The position numbers and the translations under genes are program-made. The notes beneath the pieces were generated by a model, which saw nothing but the letters and a program-made list of their open reading frames with translations, searched no databases and was not told the DNA's origin. From Candidatus Alcyoniella australis (GTDB lineage: Bacteria; Lernaellota; Lernaellaia; JAVCCG01; Alcyoniellaceae), in assembly GCA_030765605.1 (NCBI GenBank), contig JAVCCG010000133.1, forward strand, positions 15,139 to 79,138: a stretch of DNA of 64,000 nt, read 5' to 3'. How positions within the stretch are numbered: the first letter of the stretch is position 1; the number at the start of each line of letters is the position of its first letter. Positions 63,897-64,000 of this stretch are shown in pieces.

Positions 63897-63912
63897 TAGA
63901 CACTTATGTCTA
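63897..63912. terminator. Hairpin after the small Pro-rich gene
   Basis: A 6-bp stem TAGACA/TGTCTA with loop CTTA, 11 bases after the TAG stop. There is no long T-run, so it may be a transcript-end structure rather than a strong terminator. Confidence 0.4.
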
Positions 63913-63940
63913 GCTGAAAGAGTTACATCTCTAGGATGAT

Positions 63941-63960
63941 TATAGAGGTACGCCTCTATA
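63941..63960. terminator. Perfect 8-bp hairpin near the window end
   Basis: TATAGAGG (63941-63948), a TACG loop and CCTCTATA (63953-63960), followed by TTTCC. It could end the small operon on the plus strand. Its function is not certain. Confidence 0.5.
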
Positions 63961-64000
63961 TTTCCGTATAATCGGCTAATCGCTATCCACATTCGCCCCC

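Overview
The window comes from a GC-rich diderm bacterium. It carries LptF/LptG for LPS export, LolA for lipoprotein sorting, an Mla-type MCE lipid transporter, a FadL-like porin and many lipoproteins. The rnfABCDGE order, a SelD whose active-site codon is UGA, an ADP-forming acyl-CoA synthetase and repeated poly-Asp spacers in secreted proteins suggest an uncultivated, probably anaerobic or facultative 'delta-type' lineage (Myxococcota, Desulfobacterota or a relative). That placement is inference; no rRNA gene or phylogenetic marker was compared.

Layout. 0-7 kb: lptF-lptG on the minus strand, then ftsK-lolA-yajQ on plus. 7-16 kb: tRNA-Lys, hydrolases, two 16-bp palindromes matching parS exactly 100 bp apart among DnaA-box-like sites, a site-2 protease, an acyl-CoA ligase and a receiver-Fis regulator. 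16-22 kb: a complete rnfABCDGE operon. 22-28.5 kb: alr-mlaE-mlaF-mlaD plus an unknown secreted protein. 28.5-35.3 kb: small exported or stress-type proteins, two metalloproteases, a calcineurin-like phosphatase and a radical SAM enzyme. 35.4-37.8 kb: two adjacent toxin-antitoxin modules, the second AT-rich and with an antitoxin fused to an ImmA/IrrE peptidase. 37.8-45.3 kb: three SPFH (HflK/HflC-like) genes, the first fused to a cation-diffusion-facilitator membrane domain, then selD and acd. 45.3-49.4 kb: a large Ig-like lipoprotein with a FadL-like barrel. 49.8-58.4 kb: GIY-YIG/RAMA protein, Zn/Cd-type P-ATPase, double PilZ protein, gpsA, a glycosyltransferase, rseC and a GT-C/TPR protein. 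58.4-64 kb: rhamnose mutarotase, lipase lipoprotein, a secreted serpin, an alpha/beta hydrolase, and an AT-rich end with a membrane protein and a 46-residue Pro-rich protein.

Two dispersed palindromic repeat families thread through the window. Family A has three copies of about 185 bp whose terminal inverted repeats differ between copies but match within each copy. Family B is a half-palindrome at four loci, tandemly duplicated at 16.2 kb.

The genes that clearly work together are the LPS/lipoprotein/lipid transport set, the Rnf complex (possibly with RseC), the two TA modules and the SPFH cluster. The strongest leads are the Sec-SelD, the CDF-HflK fusion with its partner SPFH genes, the parS/DnaA-box region, the covarying fold-back repeats, and the poly-Asp/terminal-Cys surface proteins.
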